This document shows, in pieces, positions 34,272-43,995 of a DNA stretch of 64,000 nucleotides; positions within the stretch are counted from its first letter, which is position 1, and each line of letters begins with the position of its first letter. Location: contig NZ_JAJKFQ010000001.1 of NCBI RefSeq assembly GCF_020966635.1, positions 372,001-436,000 of the forward strand. Reading direction: 5' to 3'. The notes under the pieces are model-generated. The model saw only the letters and a program-made list of their open reading frames with translations, searched no databases and was not told the DNA's origin. The position numbers and the translations under genes were made by a program. The stretch comes from Stieleria sp. JC731. GTDB taxonomy: Bacteria; Planctomycetota; Planctomycetia; Pirellulales; Pirellulaceae.

Positions 34272-35620
34272 TGCGTGTTTTGACGCTGGGTGCAGGGACC
34301 GTAGGACACTGGATCGCGGACGTGTTGTGCCGCCGACGTCATGACGTCACGGTGATTGATACGGACGCCGAACGGGTTCGGCAGATCGATAGCGAGTTAG
34401 ACGTCCGTGCGATTCACGGCAACGCGGCTCACAGCTCGGTTCTATTTCAGGCCGATGTGTTGAGCGCCGATATCTGTCTGGCTGTCACGGGCAACGACGA
34501 AGCCAATGTTGTCAGCGCCAGCATGGCCAAAGCACTCGGTGCCCGCCGCAGTATCGCCCGGGTCTATGCACCCGTGTTTCGCGAAGCCAGCACGTTTGAT
34601 TACCAAACACACTTCGGGATCGATTCCCTGTTGTCGTTGGAGCAGCTTAGCGCGTTCGAATTGGTCAGGGCGATTCGCAACCCCGATGCGATTCCGCTGG
34701 AGCATTTCGCCCGCGGCCATTTGGAAGTTTACGAGGTCGAGGTCGAATCAAAGGCAGGTGCCGTCGGTGTTCGGCTGCGTGAATTGAATTTGCCTGGCGG
34801 AGTCCGTATCGGTTCCATCCAACGCGACGGCCAGATGTGGATCGCAAGCGCCGAAGATGAGATCCACGCCGGTGACCGCGTATCGATGATCGGTGTTCCT
34901 GCGGATCTAAATAAAAGCCGATCTAAATTTGCCTCCGTTTCGCGACGTGCAAAACGACAAACGGTTTTGATCGCCGGTGGTGGCGAAATCGGGTTCCATT
35001 TAGCAAGGGCGCTGCCTTCGTCGGATTACCGGACGACGATTTTGGAATATGACCCACGTCGCTGTGAACAGCTTGCCAAGTTGTTGCCGGACTTAACAAT
35101 CGTCAACGCGAGCGCGAACAACCGGAGCGTTCTGGAAGACGAAGGCGGCGGCGCGGCAGACTATTTTGTGGCATGCACCGGTAGCGATGAAAGTAACATC
35201 ATGGCATGCGTCGAAGCTCGCGAGCTGGGCGCTAGGCGAGTTATGGCTGTTGTCGGTCGGCCCGATTATGCGAACGTTGTCGGAAAGCTTGGTATTGATC
35301 ACGTGGTCAGTGAACGCGACACCGCCGCTCGACAAGTTCTCGGGTTCTTGAACGAAGGCCCCATCATTAGCCATCGCCGTTTGCCCAACGGAAATATCGG
35401 CGTCTATGAATTGGAAGTCACCGAAGGTACCCGAGTCACGGAGGCGACGCTTGCTGATTTGCCATTTGCCGGCCGTTGCTTAATTACCGCAATTCAACGC
35501 GACAGTTTCATTCGAGTTCCGATGGCATCGGACCAACTGAAACCCGGCGACATCGTCGTCGCTCTTGTCGACCAACAACACGCAAGCGACTGCATGGCGC
35601 TATTCGGCGGTCGTGGCTAA
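34271..35620 (+). CDS. trkA: TrkA potassium-uptake regulator with two RCK modules
   Basis: The 449-aa protein starts at a GTG overlapping the upstream stop. Two Rossmann TrkA-N domains are present, each with its nucleotide motif: LGAGTVGHWIADVL at the start and IAGGGEIGFHLARAL at about residue 235. Each is followed by a TrkA-C domain. Acidic residues ending the second strand (VIDTDAE, ILEYDPRRCEQL) fit NAD/ATP binding. TrkA forms a cytoplasmic gating ring on TrkH/TrkG. No trkH lies nearby; the two small membrane proteins upstream are the only co-encoded membrane components. Confidence 0.92.
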   Translation: MRVLTLGAGTVGHWIADVLCRRRHDVTVIDTDAERVRQIDSELDVRAIHGNAAHSSVLFQADVLSADICLAVTGNDEANVVSASMAKALGARRSIARVYAPVFREASTFDYQTHFGIDSLLSLEQLSAFELVRAIRNPDAIPLEHFARGHLEVYEVEVESKAGAVGVRLRELNLPGGVRIGSIQRDGQMWIASAEDEIHAGDRVSMIGVPADLNKSRSKFASVSRRAKRQTVLIAGGGEIGFHLARALPSSDYRTTILEYDPRRCEQLAKLLPDLTIVNASANNRSVLEDEGGGAADYFVACTGSDESNIMACVEARELGARRVMAVVGRPDYANVVGKLGIDHVVSERDTAARQVLGFLNEGPIISHRRLPNGNIGVYELEVTEGTRVTEATLADLPFAGRCLITAIQRDSFIRVPMASDQLKPGDIVVALVDQQHASDCMALFGGRG

Positions 35621-35627
35621 CAATGGC

Positions 35628-38600
35628 ATGACGCAACAACCTTCTCTATTCGTCTGCGCCGATGTCGGTGGAACATTCACCGACTGCATCGTGGTGCAAA
35701 CGACGTCGACGGGACAAGAAGATTTACGCAGTATCAAAGTGCTATCGACGGGCTTGATCCGTTGTGAAGGCACGATCGAAATCCAGCCCGGAGAACCGTT
35801 GCGTGTGCGGCTTTCTCTGCCGGATGAATTGCTGTGCGGCGTCCCCGGTAATCGATTGCCCGACCAGTTTTTCTGTGGTGCAAAGTTATCTGAATTGGTT
35901 TCGGGTATTCGCACCCCAATCGGAACGGTTCTGGATTACGAGGCCGAATCAGGATTGGTCCGCCTGCAATGCGATGTCAATGAAGACGAGATCGCTTCGA
36001 GCAGTCAGTGCGGCTCGAGCAGTCAGTGTCGCCAGTTTGAAATCGATTGTGGTTTGGAGGCTCCTGTTTTAGCAACGAGGTTGCTGCTCGGTGTGCCGCT
36101 GCAAACGTCATTGCCACCGATGCTCGCGCGGGTCGGAACGACGCGTGGGACCAATGCTTTGCTAACCCGCACCGGCGCGACGACAGCATTGGTCATCAAT
36201 GAAGGCTTTGGCGATGCGTTGCTGATTGGGGAACAAGACCGCGACGAGCTATTCGATTTGGCTTTCAATAAGCCGGCACCGCTTGCCGAGAACATCATCG
36301 AAGTCCGTGGGCGGTTGGACGCCCAGGGAAACGAGATCGTCGCCTTGAACGAAAGTCAGATCCGCGACGCCTTGGAATTAATGCGTCGTCAGGGCGTCGA
36401 AGCGATCGCGATTTGCTTGCTGCATTCCTATCTAAATCCCGACCAAGAAATCGCGATCGAATCGATTGCACGTTCGGTAGGGTTTCGTGATGTCAGCCGT
36501 TCCAGCGAAGTCGCTCCGCTGATCAAGTTGGTTTCACGTGCCGAAACCACAGCGCTTGACGCTTACCTAAACCCCATCCTTTCCAGCTACGTTCAGCGAG
36601 TCCAACGCCAGTTCGGGCGTATGACTTGTGAGTTGCTGATGATGACAAGTGGCGGCAACTTGATTGCGGCTGGTCAGTTCCGCGGGCGTGATAGTGTGTT
36701 GTCTGGACCCGCCGGTGGCGTTGTCGGTTTGCAGTTTGTCGCCCAGTGCAACGACTTGGATCTGGCAATCGGTTTGGACATGGGCGGAACCAGCACTGAT
36801 GTTAGCCGATACGATGGGCAAGTCGGGCGTCGATACCAAAGCAAAGTCGCTGGGATTCGCGTGATGACGTCGATGATGGATATCCATACGGTCGCCGCCG
36901 GTGGAGGATCGATCTGTGATTATGTCGGCGGGAGGCTTGAGGTTGGTCCCGGAAGCGCCGGTGCGTCGCCAGGTCCGGCGTGCTATGGCAGCGGTGGGCC
37001 ACTAACGGTTACCGACATCAACGTTTTGCTCGGCCGAATCTGTGTCGAACGATTTCCGTTTCCACTTTCGATCGATGCGGCTAGGGAACGCTTGGAACAC
37101 GTCGCGGGAAAGATGCCCGACGCCAGCGAGGACTTGCATTCGCTTGCCGAAGGTTTTCTGGATATCGCCGTAACGCATATGGCCGAGGCGGTGCGGGCGA
37201 TCACAACCGCCAGAGGTGTGCCACTGGAAGATCATGCGTTAGTCGGATTCGGTGGTGCGGCGGCACAGCATCTATGCCGAGTTGCCGAATCGCTGGGGAT
37301 GAAAAGAATTGTCGATCATCCCAAAGCCAGCGTGCTAAGTGCTGTCGGCATGGGGGTCGCCCAGCAAGGCATCATCGAAACAGTCGGCTTGTACGAGTTA
37401 GTCGACGAAGTCACCGAAAAGCACTTGGGCGAATTTGCCGAAGAATTAGTTGCGGCCAACACAAGGCGGCTTGGTACGGATGAAAACGTCACGCACCGTT
37501 TTGAAATTGACTGCCGCTATCGAGGAACCGATGCGACGATCGCATTAACGCTGTCGGATTTAAACGAAACCAGTCTGAGTGAGTTGGCCGATCGATTTCA
37601 CCAGCAGCATCGCAGTCGCTATGGCTATCACCGCAGTGATCGCGCGGTGCAGTGCGTTAGCTTGCGTTGTGAAAGCCAAACTCGTGATGAGAGCCTGCAA
37701 CGGATCTTGATGCTGCCAACCGCTGCCAGCAAACCGCCCATCACGCAACAAACCAAGGTTTATCATCGAGGCGTCTGGCAAGACTTCGCATTGATCGATC
37801 GCGAAACTCTATCGCCTGGTGATCAGGTACCTTCAAGAAGCGTTGTTGTCAGTGATCAGTCAACCTTGATTGTCGAGCCGGATTGGCAAGCTGTTGTTGC
37901 TGTGGATGGTTCGATCATTCTGGATTGGAGTCCATCAGAAAGCACGCAGGCTGATTCCGCGTCGAGCGAATTGATCCGAATGGAGATCGCAGCAAGGCGT
38001 TTGCAAAGTATCGCCGATGCGATGGGAGAGGTGCTGCGTCGAACGGCGATCAGCGTCAATGTGAAAGAGCGTCTGGATTTTAGTTGTGCGATCTTTCGTG
38101 GTGATGGAGCTTTGATCGCCAACGCGCCTCATGTGCCCGTTCACCTTGGGGCGATGGGGCATACGGTGAAGCACCTCGCAGCGACGTTTCCAAAAATGTC
38201 GGATGGCGATTGTTATGTTTCCAACGATCCCTATGCAGGTGGTTCGCACCTGCCAGATGTGACAGTGGTTTCACCGGTGTTTTGCGGTGAAGACACGACA
38301 ACAGGGCAACCCAGTTTTTATGTTGCGAGTCGTGCGCACCACGCCGAAATCGGTGGTGTGACTCCGGGGTCGATGCCGCCAGACGCAAAGAACTTGGCCG
38401 AGGAAGGTGTGTTGATACGCGCTTTCGCGTTGGTTCGCGATGGCATCAGCTACGAAAATGACTTGGCTGACTTGCTGGGGGCTGGTCCGTATCCATCGCG
38501 CAATGTTGATGAGAACATTGCCGACTTGCGAGCTCAGATTGCTGCGGGCCAAGAAGGGGCTCGGTTGCTGAAGCAGATGACCGCCGAAAGCGGTGCGGGC

Positions 38601-39551
38601 GAGCTGACGCGATTGATCGATCGACTGCTAGACGTAGCCGAACAGGCGGTACAGCGTTGGATCGAAAAGCTCCCTGAGGATCAACTGACATTCCGCGATG
38701 CGCTGGACGACGGAACAAGTCTTGCCGTGTCACTGCAGCGAAAAGCAGGGCGGTTACAAATCGATTTCACAGGCACAGCAGGCGTACATCCCGGGGCGTT
38801 CAACGCGACCCGTTCGATCGTCAATTCGGCTGTCCTGTATGTGATGCGTTGTTTTTGTGAATCGAACCTTCCGTTGTGCGATGGTGCGTTGCGGCCAATC
38901 GAATTGACGATCCCGCAAGGCTTGTTGGATCCGCCAGCGAATCCTGATCCCAGCCTTTGCCCAGCCGTGGTCGCGGGGAACGTCGAAACGAGCATGCGGA
39001 TTGTCGACGTGATGCTGGGAGCGATCGGATCGACGAAGTCGGATGCCCCGGTCTTTCGAGCCGTTGCGGCAAGTCAGGGCACGATGAACAACGTGCTGTT
39101 TGGGGACGAAAGTTTTGGCTACTACGAAACGATCGGCGGCGGCGCCGGAGCGACCGTGTTTGGCGCGGGAGCCGACGGCGTCCATACACATATGACGAAC
39201 ACGCGGATCACCGACGCGGAAGTCTTGGAATCGCGGATGCCCATTCGCTTGAGAGAGTTCTCGATTCGGCGTGGTAGCGGCGGAAAGGGAAAGCAACGCG
39301 GCGGTGACGGTTTGATTCGAGAATTCGAATTTCTTAAACCGTTGACCGTGTCGCTGATCACCAATCGTCGCAAAACACAGCCCTACGGCGTTTTCGGAGG
39401 TCAGCCGGGCACCAGCGGGCGAAACCTTTTGATTCAAGGTGACGTGCAGACGGAGCTTGATCCCTCGGTGACCATCGAAGTTAAAAGCGGTGATCGTCTG
39501 CGAATCGAAACACCCGGTGGCGGCGGATGGGGTGCGCCGGTTGCTGAGTAA
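35628..39551 (+). CDS. Fused 5-oxoprolinase/hydantoinase (HyuA-HyuB type)
   Basis: The 1,307-aa protein starts at the ATG at 35628, 7 bp after trkA; an earlier frame overlaps trkA. The HyuA half has the ATP-binding FVCADVGGTFTDCI, RVGTTRGTNALLTRTGA, DMGGTSTDVSR and GGGSICDYVGGRL motifs. The HyuB half has NDPYAGGSHLPDVTVV, RAHHAEIGGVTPGSMPP and a Gly-rich C-terminus (RRGSGGKGKQRGGDG, PGGGGWG). The fusion is the eukaryote-like oxoprolinase layout, which opens 5-oxoproline with ATP, but hydantoin or other cyclic imide substrates are possible. An insertion of roughly 70 beta-rich residues separates the first motif from RVGTTRGTNALL. Confidence 0.9.
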   Translation: MTQQPSLFVCADVGGTFTDCIVVQTTSTGQEDLRSIKVLSTGLIRCEGTIEIQPGEPLRVRLSLPDELLCGVPGNRLPDQFFCGAKLSELVSGIRTPIGTVLDYEAESGLVRLQCDVNEDEIASSSQCGSSSQCRQFEIDCGLEAPVLATRLLLGVPLQTSLPPMLARVGTTRGTNALLTRTGATTALVINEGFGDALLIGEQDRDELFDLAFNKPAPLAENIIEVRGRLDAQGNEIVALNESQIRDALELMRRQGVEAIAICLLHSYLNPDQEIAIESIARSVGFRDVSRSSEVAPLIKLVSRAETTALDAYLNPILSSYVQRVQRQFGRMTCELLMMTSGGNLIAAGQFRGRDSVLSGPAGGVVGLQFVAQCNDLDLAIGLDMGGTSTDVSRYDGQVGRRYQSKVAGIRVMTSMMDIHTVAAGGGSICDYVGGRLEVGPGSAGASPGPACYGSGGPLTVTDINVLLGRICVERFPFPLSIDAARERLEHVAGKMPDASEDLHSLAEGFLDIAVTHMAEAVRAITTARGVPLEDHALVGFGGAAAQHLCRVAESLGMKRIVDHPKASVLSAVGMGVAQQGIIETVGLYELVDEVTEKHLGEFAEELVAANTRRLGTDENVTHRFEIDCRYRGTDATIALTLSDLNETSLSELADRFHQQHRSRYGYHRSDRAVQCVSLRCESQTRDESLQRILMLPTAASKPPITQQTKVYHRGVWQDFALIDRETLSPGDQVPSRSVVVSDQSTLIVEPDWQAVVAVDGSIILDWSPSESTQADSASSELIRMEIAARRLQSIADAMGEVLRRTAISVNVKERLDFSCAIFRGDGALIANAPHVPVHLGAMGHTVKHLAATFPKMSDGDCYVSNDPYAGGSHLPDVTVVSPVFCGEDTTTGQPSFYVASRAHHAEIGGVTPGSMPPDAKNLAEEGVLIRAFALVRDGISYENDLADLLGAGPYPSRNVDENIADLRAQIAAGQEGARLLKQMTAESGAGELTRLIDRLLDVAEQAVQRWIEKLPEDQLTFRDALDDGTSLAVSLQRKAGRLQIDFTGTAGVHPGAFNATRSIVNSAVLYVMRCFCESNLPLCDGALRPIELTIPQGLLDPPANPDPSLCPAVVAGNVETSMRIVDVMLGAIGSTKSDAPVFRAVAASQGTMNNVLFGDESFGYYETIGGGAGATVFGAGADGVHTHMTNTRITDAEVLESRMPIRLREFSIRRGSGGKGKQRGGDGLIREFEFLKPLTVSLITNRRKTQPYGVFGGQPGTSGRNLLIQGDVQTELDPSVTIEVKSGDRLRIETPGGGGWGAPVAE
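35997..36032. repeat. 18-bp in-frame tandem duplication in the hydantoinase gene
   Basis: TCGAGCAGTCAGTG(C/T) plus three bases is repeated twice in tandem at 35997-36014 and 36015-36032, giving the peptide SSSQCGSSSQC. It sits in the insertion segment, where a change of six residues would be tolerated. Confidence 0.8.
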
Positions 39552-39851
39552 GTTTGATGTTAACCACTAATCTTCACTGATCGAACACGAATGCGTCTGC
39601 CGGCTTGATGCTCTGAATGAGTGTTCCATTAGAGCCGATTAGTGTTTCCAGACTTGGACCACTAATCTTCACTCATCGCGCACTAATGCTTCTGCCGGCT
39701 TGATGCTCTGAATGAGTGTTCCATTAGAGCCGATTAGTGTTTCCAAACTTGGACCATTCATCTTCATTGATTGGACGTAAGAACGCGTGCCGGTCTGATG
39801 GTGTACATCGCCATTGTGCTATCACGATGACTCGACAGTTCTGCTGCGCGA
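39552..39851. repeat. 95-bp tandem repeat, two full and one degenerate copy
   Basis: Units begin ACCACTAATCTTCACT at 39563 and 39658 and, degenerate, ACCATTCATCTTCATT at 39753, a constant 95-bp period. The first two share a long identical middle (GCCGGCTTGATGCTCTGAAT). They fill the 300-bp gap between two convergent genes. There is no ORF and no CRISPR-like spacer pattern. Confidence 0.8.
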
Positions 39852-41417
39852 TTAAGAAGACGTCGCTGTGGGGAAAAGCTCGCGAGCGACTTTGATCAGC
39901 TCTTTCGTGTCGACGTTTTGTAGCTTGCCATCGACGCTTTCCAAAATCGCCCAAGCATCCTGACGGTACTCATCGTTCGTTGCCGGGTGGACTAATCGAT
40001 AGAGTGCCAGTGCGGCCTGGACGTCAGGCTGTTCAGGCTGCAATGCGAACGACGCAAGCTTTTCCATCAACGTCGGTGGAAGCGTTTCAAGCGTGTATTC
40101 ACGCGTTTGCTTGTTGAATTGGATCGCAATCGATTGAGTACTGGCTTGGACAACAATCACAGGAAATCCTTCGACGAGGTCGAAAGTGTTTCCCGTTTGC
40201 CGGCTGCTGAGTCCACGAACGATGCCGCCGCGATAGTAGCTGGCAAGGTCGGCGATGTCATAAAGGGTCGACACCCTGGAACCCAGTTCGCCTGGGATAT
40301 TCTTTTTAATGAGGCGATCCGCTTCGGGCTTCATTTGATCCCATTTTGCGTCACGGATCAGTTGCTCAAGCGATTCGATTTCTTGCGAATACTGTTGTAA
40401 TTGTTGCGGTGTTGGCTCCGCCGGTTTTTCAGGTTCATTTGCCATCATGCTGTCAGGATCAGCCATGTTCATCGGTGGCGTCTCCGGCATGCTGTTCATG
40501 TTTTCGGCAGGCATGTTGTCTTGCGCTGCCGGCATGCTTCCGATTCCCATCTTGTTGGGATTTGGGTTTCGGTTGCGGATCGAATCTGCGATTCCGCTGC
40601 TAGGGGCACTTCCGATGACGCCATCGCTTTTGGCACGTGGGTCACGGTTGGCGGCGGGTGGTTGTGGCTTTGAAACGACGACTTGATCGTCTGTTTGAGC
40701 AACCTTTTGGTTCGTTCCCGTTTCTAGGAAGACGAGTAGATAAATGATCACGCCGAGCATCGCGACAACAAAGCCACCCAACAACAGCATGCCCGATTTT
40801 TTGCGGCGGCGTTTTTTTGTTTTGGACTTTGGCGGTGTCCATGAAACCGCACTGGCGTTTTCAGACGTCGTGACGAACGGCTGGCTAGTCGCCGAAGGCT
40901 GCGCTGTGGCAATCTGTGGGCTGGCTGATTGTGGCGCCGGTGGGCTTGTCGCTGGCGGTGCAGGAGCTGGTGCTCCCAGCGGCGGTGATCCCAGTGGAGG
41001 CATTCCCAATACGGCGGCCGCTTGGTTGGTGGCCGCTGGCGACGGTCTTGCCGCGTTTTCCTGAATCGGATTGGAACTGGGCAAGAGGTCGGCCAGCGGA
41101 TCAGCAGCAGCTTTTGATGTTGCCGTGGATGCATGAATGGCAGCCGGTGCGGAAGCGATGGCCGCATCAAGCTTTTGTTTGCGATTGGGATCTTCCAGAG
41201 TCTGCCGAGCCGCTTCTGCGATTTTTAAAGCTTGGTTCCAGACTTTTGGATCCGCGGAGTCGCGAGACTGCTTTAGCTGCTGATAGACACCTCGCATTGC
41301 CGACTTGATTCGCTGCGCATCGCTTTCGCCCGCTGTCAAACCGAACACATCGTAGGCGTTCGGCTTGGCGTTCGAAGGGTTGATCGGCAGTAGGTCAGAA
41401 ATCTTCGTTTGGGACAT
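39852..41417 (-). CDS. J-domain-like single-pass membrane protein
   Basis: In this 521-aa protein the first 90 residues resemble a J domain or its degenerate form (NAYDVFGLTAGESDAQRIK, EAARQTLEDPNRKQKLDAAI), but the HPD tripeptide is absent. A long Ala/Pro/Ser/Gln linker (about 95-205) is followed by a basic stretch KSKTKKRRRKKSG and one transmembrane helix (LLLGGFVVAMLGVIIYLLVFL). Outside is another low-complexity segment, then a helical C-terminal domain ending near ESVDGKLQNVDTKELIKVA. Topology should be N-in, C-out. I recognise the layout as common in planctomycetes but know no function. Confidence 0.75.
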   Translation of the reverse strand: MSQTKISDLLPINPSNAKPNAYDVFGLTAGESDAQRIKSAMRGVYQQLKQSRDSADPKVWNQALKIAEAARQTLEDPNRKQKLDAAIASAPAAIHASTATSKAAADPLADLLPSSNPIQENAARPSPAATNQAAAVLGMPPLGSPPLGAPAPAPPATSPPAPQSASPQIATAQPSATSQPFVTTSENASAVSWTPPKSKTKKRRRKKSGMLLLGGFVVAMLGVIIYLLVFLETGTNQKVAQTDDQVVVSKPQPPAANRDPRAKSDGVIGSAPSSGIADSIRNRNPNPNKMGIGSMPAAQDNMPAENMNSMPETPPMNMADPDSMMANEPEKPAEPTPQQLQQYSQEIESLEQLIRDAKWDQMKPEADRLIKKNIPGELGSRVSTLYDIADLASYYRGGIVRGLSSRQTGNTFDLVEGFPVIVVQASTQSIAIQFNKQTREYTLETLPPTLMEKLASFALQPEQPDVQAALALYRLVHPATNDEYRQDAWAILESVDGKLQNVDTKELIKVARELFPTATSS

Positions 41418-41537
41418 TCGTCAAACGCAGTCGAAGTTGGCAGGCTACCCAATTGGCTTGAGATCGCAGGGGATCGGGCGCGAGGGCGGGCAGTGGATTG
41501 ATTTAGGTGGTGCGGGGGATCCGCTCCACCTGCTTCA

Positions 41538-42575
41538 TCATACCCTTGAAGCCGAACCAAAGCACTCGCGCCCGGCTAAGTCTAAAATGCCCTGGCAGAC
41601 CAAATTGTGCTTCACAATGTGGGAAATTCGCAAATGTCGTGAAATCAAGTCGGCATCGCCGCCGGAAATGACTACAGCGATTTTTCCGTTTAAATCGGCG
41701 TCGGTCGAAAGCGTCGCCGCATAGCGAGAATACTCGTCGGCAAGTTTCTCTATCGCGCCGGTGATTGCTGAGAGAACGCCCAGGCGGATGGCCGCTTCTG
41801 TCTCTTTCGCAGGAGGCGTTGGGATCGTAGAAGTATTGTTGCCAACCTGTCCCCCAGGTTGAGCTTGGTTTGTAGAGCCATTTGGACGATTCTGTTCGTC
41901 CATCGCTTTGATACTAGGCAAATTATCTGTGCCGCCGGCGAGTGCCGCCTGTTGCATCCGAACGCCCGGCAAAATGGCACCACCGTGGAAGATCGGCAGG
42001 TCATCCTTTGCAGCCGCATCCGATCTGCGTGTCGGAGTCACAAGGTCGATAGTCACCGCCGATCCTGCGTCGACAACGACACATCCACCATTGAATTGGT
42101 TAATGGCTGCGTAGGCACTGGCTGCGTAAGCACTGAGCAGCCGATCGACCCCGACTCGATCGGGATATCGAACTTCGATCTGCAGCGGAATATCACTGTG
42201 TGAAAGTTCGTGCCACCGAACCGATCCGAGAGAAGATTCCAGCTGTGACCGCAAAGGTTTGCTGACGGAGCGATTGACGGTCGAAACGGCAAAGCAAAGG
42301 TCAGCAGGCTCGGCCGGGTGGTTGTTGCCCAATAGCGGTGCAAGCCATGACAGCAGCCCGGAGACATCAATACCCAGGCGACCTGACTGGTCAGCGTCTG
42401 AACTGCCGATCGGAAACGATTTGACCGTTGCCGGATCGAGTGAGGGCATCGGGTCGATTGTCGACGCCGATTGCTTTGAAGACGATTCCGATCCGTTGGT
42501 ATTGTTGGACTGCGCGACAGCTTTTACGGCTGAGTTGCCGATATCCAAGGCGACTCGGATAGAAGCGACCGTCAC
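41538..42575 (-). CDS. coaX: Type III pantothenate kinase with low-complexity insertions
   Basis: The protein should phosphorylate pantothenate, the first step of CoA synthesis. The ATP motif [12 protein letters not shown], the core [25 protein letters not shown] and [15 protein letters not shown] are in family order. At 345 aa it is about 80-90 residues longer than usual. Extra polar segments lie after the first motif (Ser/Thr/Asn-rich, about residues 23-75) and after [10 protein letters not shown] (Asn/Gln/Pro-rich, about 215-250). A GTG start overlaps the obg stop (GTGA), so it is translationally coupled to obg. Confidence 0.88.
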   Translation of the reverse strand: MTVASIRVALDIGNSAVKAVAQSNNTNGSESSSKQSASTIDPMPSLDPATVKSFPIGSSDADQSGRLGIDVSGLLSWLAPLLGNNHPAEPADLCFAVSTVNRSVSKPLRSQLESSLGSVRWHELSHSDIPLQIEVRYPDRVGVDRLLSAYAASAYAAINQFNGGCVVVDAGSAVTIDLVTPTRRSDAAAKDDLPIFHGGAILPGVRMQQAALAGGTDNLPSIKAMDEQNRPNGSTNQAQPGGQVGNNTSTIPTPPAKETEAAIRLGVLSAITGAIEKLADEYSRYAATLSTDADLNGKIAVVISGGDADLISRHLRISHIVKHNLVCQGILDLAGRECFGSASRV

Positions 42576-43771
42576 GATGTCTCCCCGGGTTTGGTGCCGT
42601 TTGCTTCGGATGATCCATCGGTGCCTTCCAGCGTCGGTTCTTCAAAGTCCTTCGCTTGCATGTTGTTGGAAAGCTGTGCCGTCGGTCCGGCAAGGTGGGG
42701 CGGGAGCTTTCGTTTGCGTTTCGGCTTCGCTTCGGTCTGCTGCACTTCGATGATTTCTTCACCGGAGTCGAGCATCTCTTGGCGGCGCTGATTCACGCTT
42801 TCCATGATTTCTTCTTTCAGTTCGTTGAGGCCTTCGCCAGTCATGGAACTGATCAGAAAGACTTTGCGTCCTGTGGCTTCACGCATCCGTTCGGCAACTT
42901 CAGCGGCACCATCAAGTTCACACTTTGTGACCGCCAGGATCTCTGCGCGCTGGGCGAGTGATTCGTCATACAACGCAAGTTCGCTGCGGATGGATTCGTA
43001 GTTTTCCAGCGGGTCGGTTTGGTCCGTCGGATTGGGTTCGACCAAGTGGACCAACAGCCCGGCACGTTCAACGTGTCGTAGGAATTCATGCCCAAGGCCG
43101 ACGCCGTCGCTTGCACCTTCGATCAACCCTGGAATATCGGCGAGAACAAACGAGCGAACTTCATCAAGTTCGACGATGCCGAGGTTGGGGTGTTTGGTCG
43201 TAAACGGGTAGTCCGCAATTTCGGGACGGGCAGCGGTGATGCGACTGAGCAATGTGCTTTTGCCAGCATTTGGTTTGCCCACCAAACCGACATCCGCGAT
43301 CGATTTCAATTCCAGAATAACGGAACGCTCTTCGCCTTCTTCGCCACGGGTGAATTCGCGAGGGGCTTGGTTGGTACTGGTTTTGAAATGGGCGTTGCCT
43401 TTACCACCTTTGCCACCGCGAGCGACAACGAAAGAATCGCCGTGCCGTGTGAGGTCTTTGATGACAAAACCTTGTTCGGCGTCGATGACGGTCGTCCCCG
43501 GCGGGACATAGAGGGTCTGGTCGTGTCCGCGGCGTCCGTGGCACATTGAACCTTGGCCGGGTTGGCCTTTGGGACCGCGATAGAATTTGCGGTTGGCAAA
43601 CGAGGCCAGCGAGTTGACTCCCAAGCGGGCTTCAAGAATTAGGCTGCCGCCGTGTCCTCCGTCGCCACCATCGGGGCCGCCACGTGGAACGTATTTTTCG
43701 CGGCGCATGCTTGAGCAACCGTCGCCACCTTTGCCAGCTTGCAGTTCAATTTGGACGCGATCGACAAACAT
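42572..43771 (-). CDS. obg: Obg family GTPase
   Basis: The 399-aa protein combines the glycine-rich Obg fold (residues 1-158: [31 protein letters not shown]) with a GTPase domain. The GTPase motifs are P-loop GKPNAGKST, switch region [13 protein letters not shown] and G3 DIPGLIEGA. The base-recognition motif G4 reads TKCE instead of NKxD. The C-terminal 60 residues are low complexity with a basic patch ([11 protein letters not shown]) rather than an OCT domain. Obg proteins act in large ribosomal subunit assembly and stress control. It is upstream of coaX and overlaps it. Confidence 0.93.
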   Translation of the reverse strand: MFVDRVQIELQAGKGGDGCSSMRREKYVPRGGPDGGDGGHGGSLILEARLGVNSLASFANRKFYRGPKGQPGQGSMCHGRRGHDQTLYVPPGTTVIDAEQGFVIKDLTRHGDSFVVARGGKGGKGNAHFKTSTNQAPREFTRGEEGEERSVILELKSIADVGLVGKPNAGKSTLLSRITAARPEIADYPFTTKHPNLGIVELDEVRSFVLADIPGLIEGASDGVGLGHEFLRHVERAGLLVHLVEPNPTDQTDPLENYESIRSELALYDESLAQRAEILAVTKCELDGAAEVAERMREATGRKVFLISSMTGEGLNELKEEIMESVNQRRQEMLDSGEEIIEVQQTEAKPKRKRKLPPHLAGPTAQLSNNMQAKDFEEPTLEGTDGSSEANGTKPGETS

Positions 43772-43995
43772 TGGATTCTGTATTTCTGTGTGCTAACTGA
43801 TGAATGTACTGACTGTCGTGCAGTAACCTGTCGGACAGCAACTTTTCGGACAGAGGCCTAGCGTTTGGTTTCTGGCGATCCGCTTTTCAGGGATCGAGAG
43901 AAAAATTCAAACCGTCGCGGCATGATAGAGGGGGCTCGCAGCATCCGGCGAGCTGCCCAACGGGCATTGAAGCGGGAAAAATCGCGGTCAATCCG

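Noticed and set aside
38754-39437. 227-codon minus-strand frame within the hydantoinase gene
   Set aside because: It is antisense to the well-conserved HyuB region and has no family resemblance.
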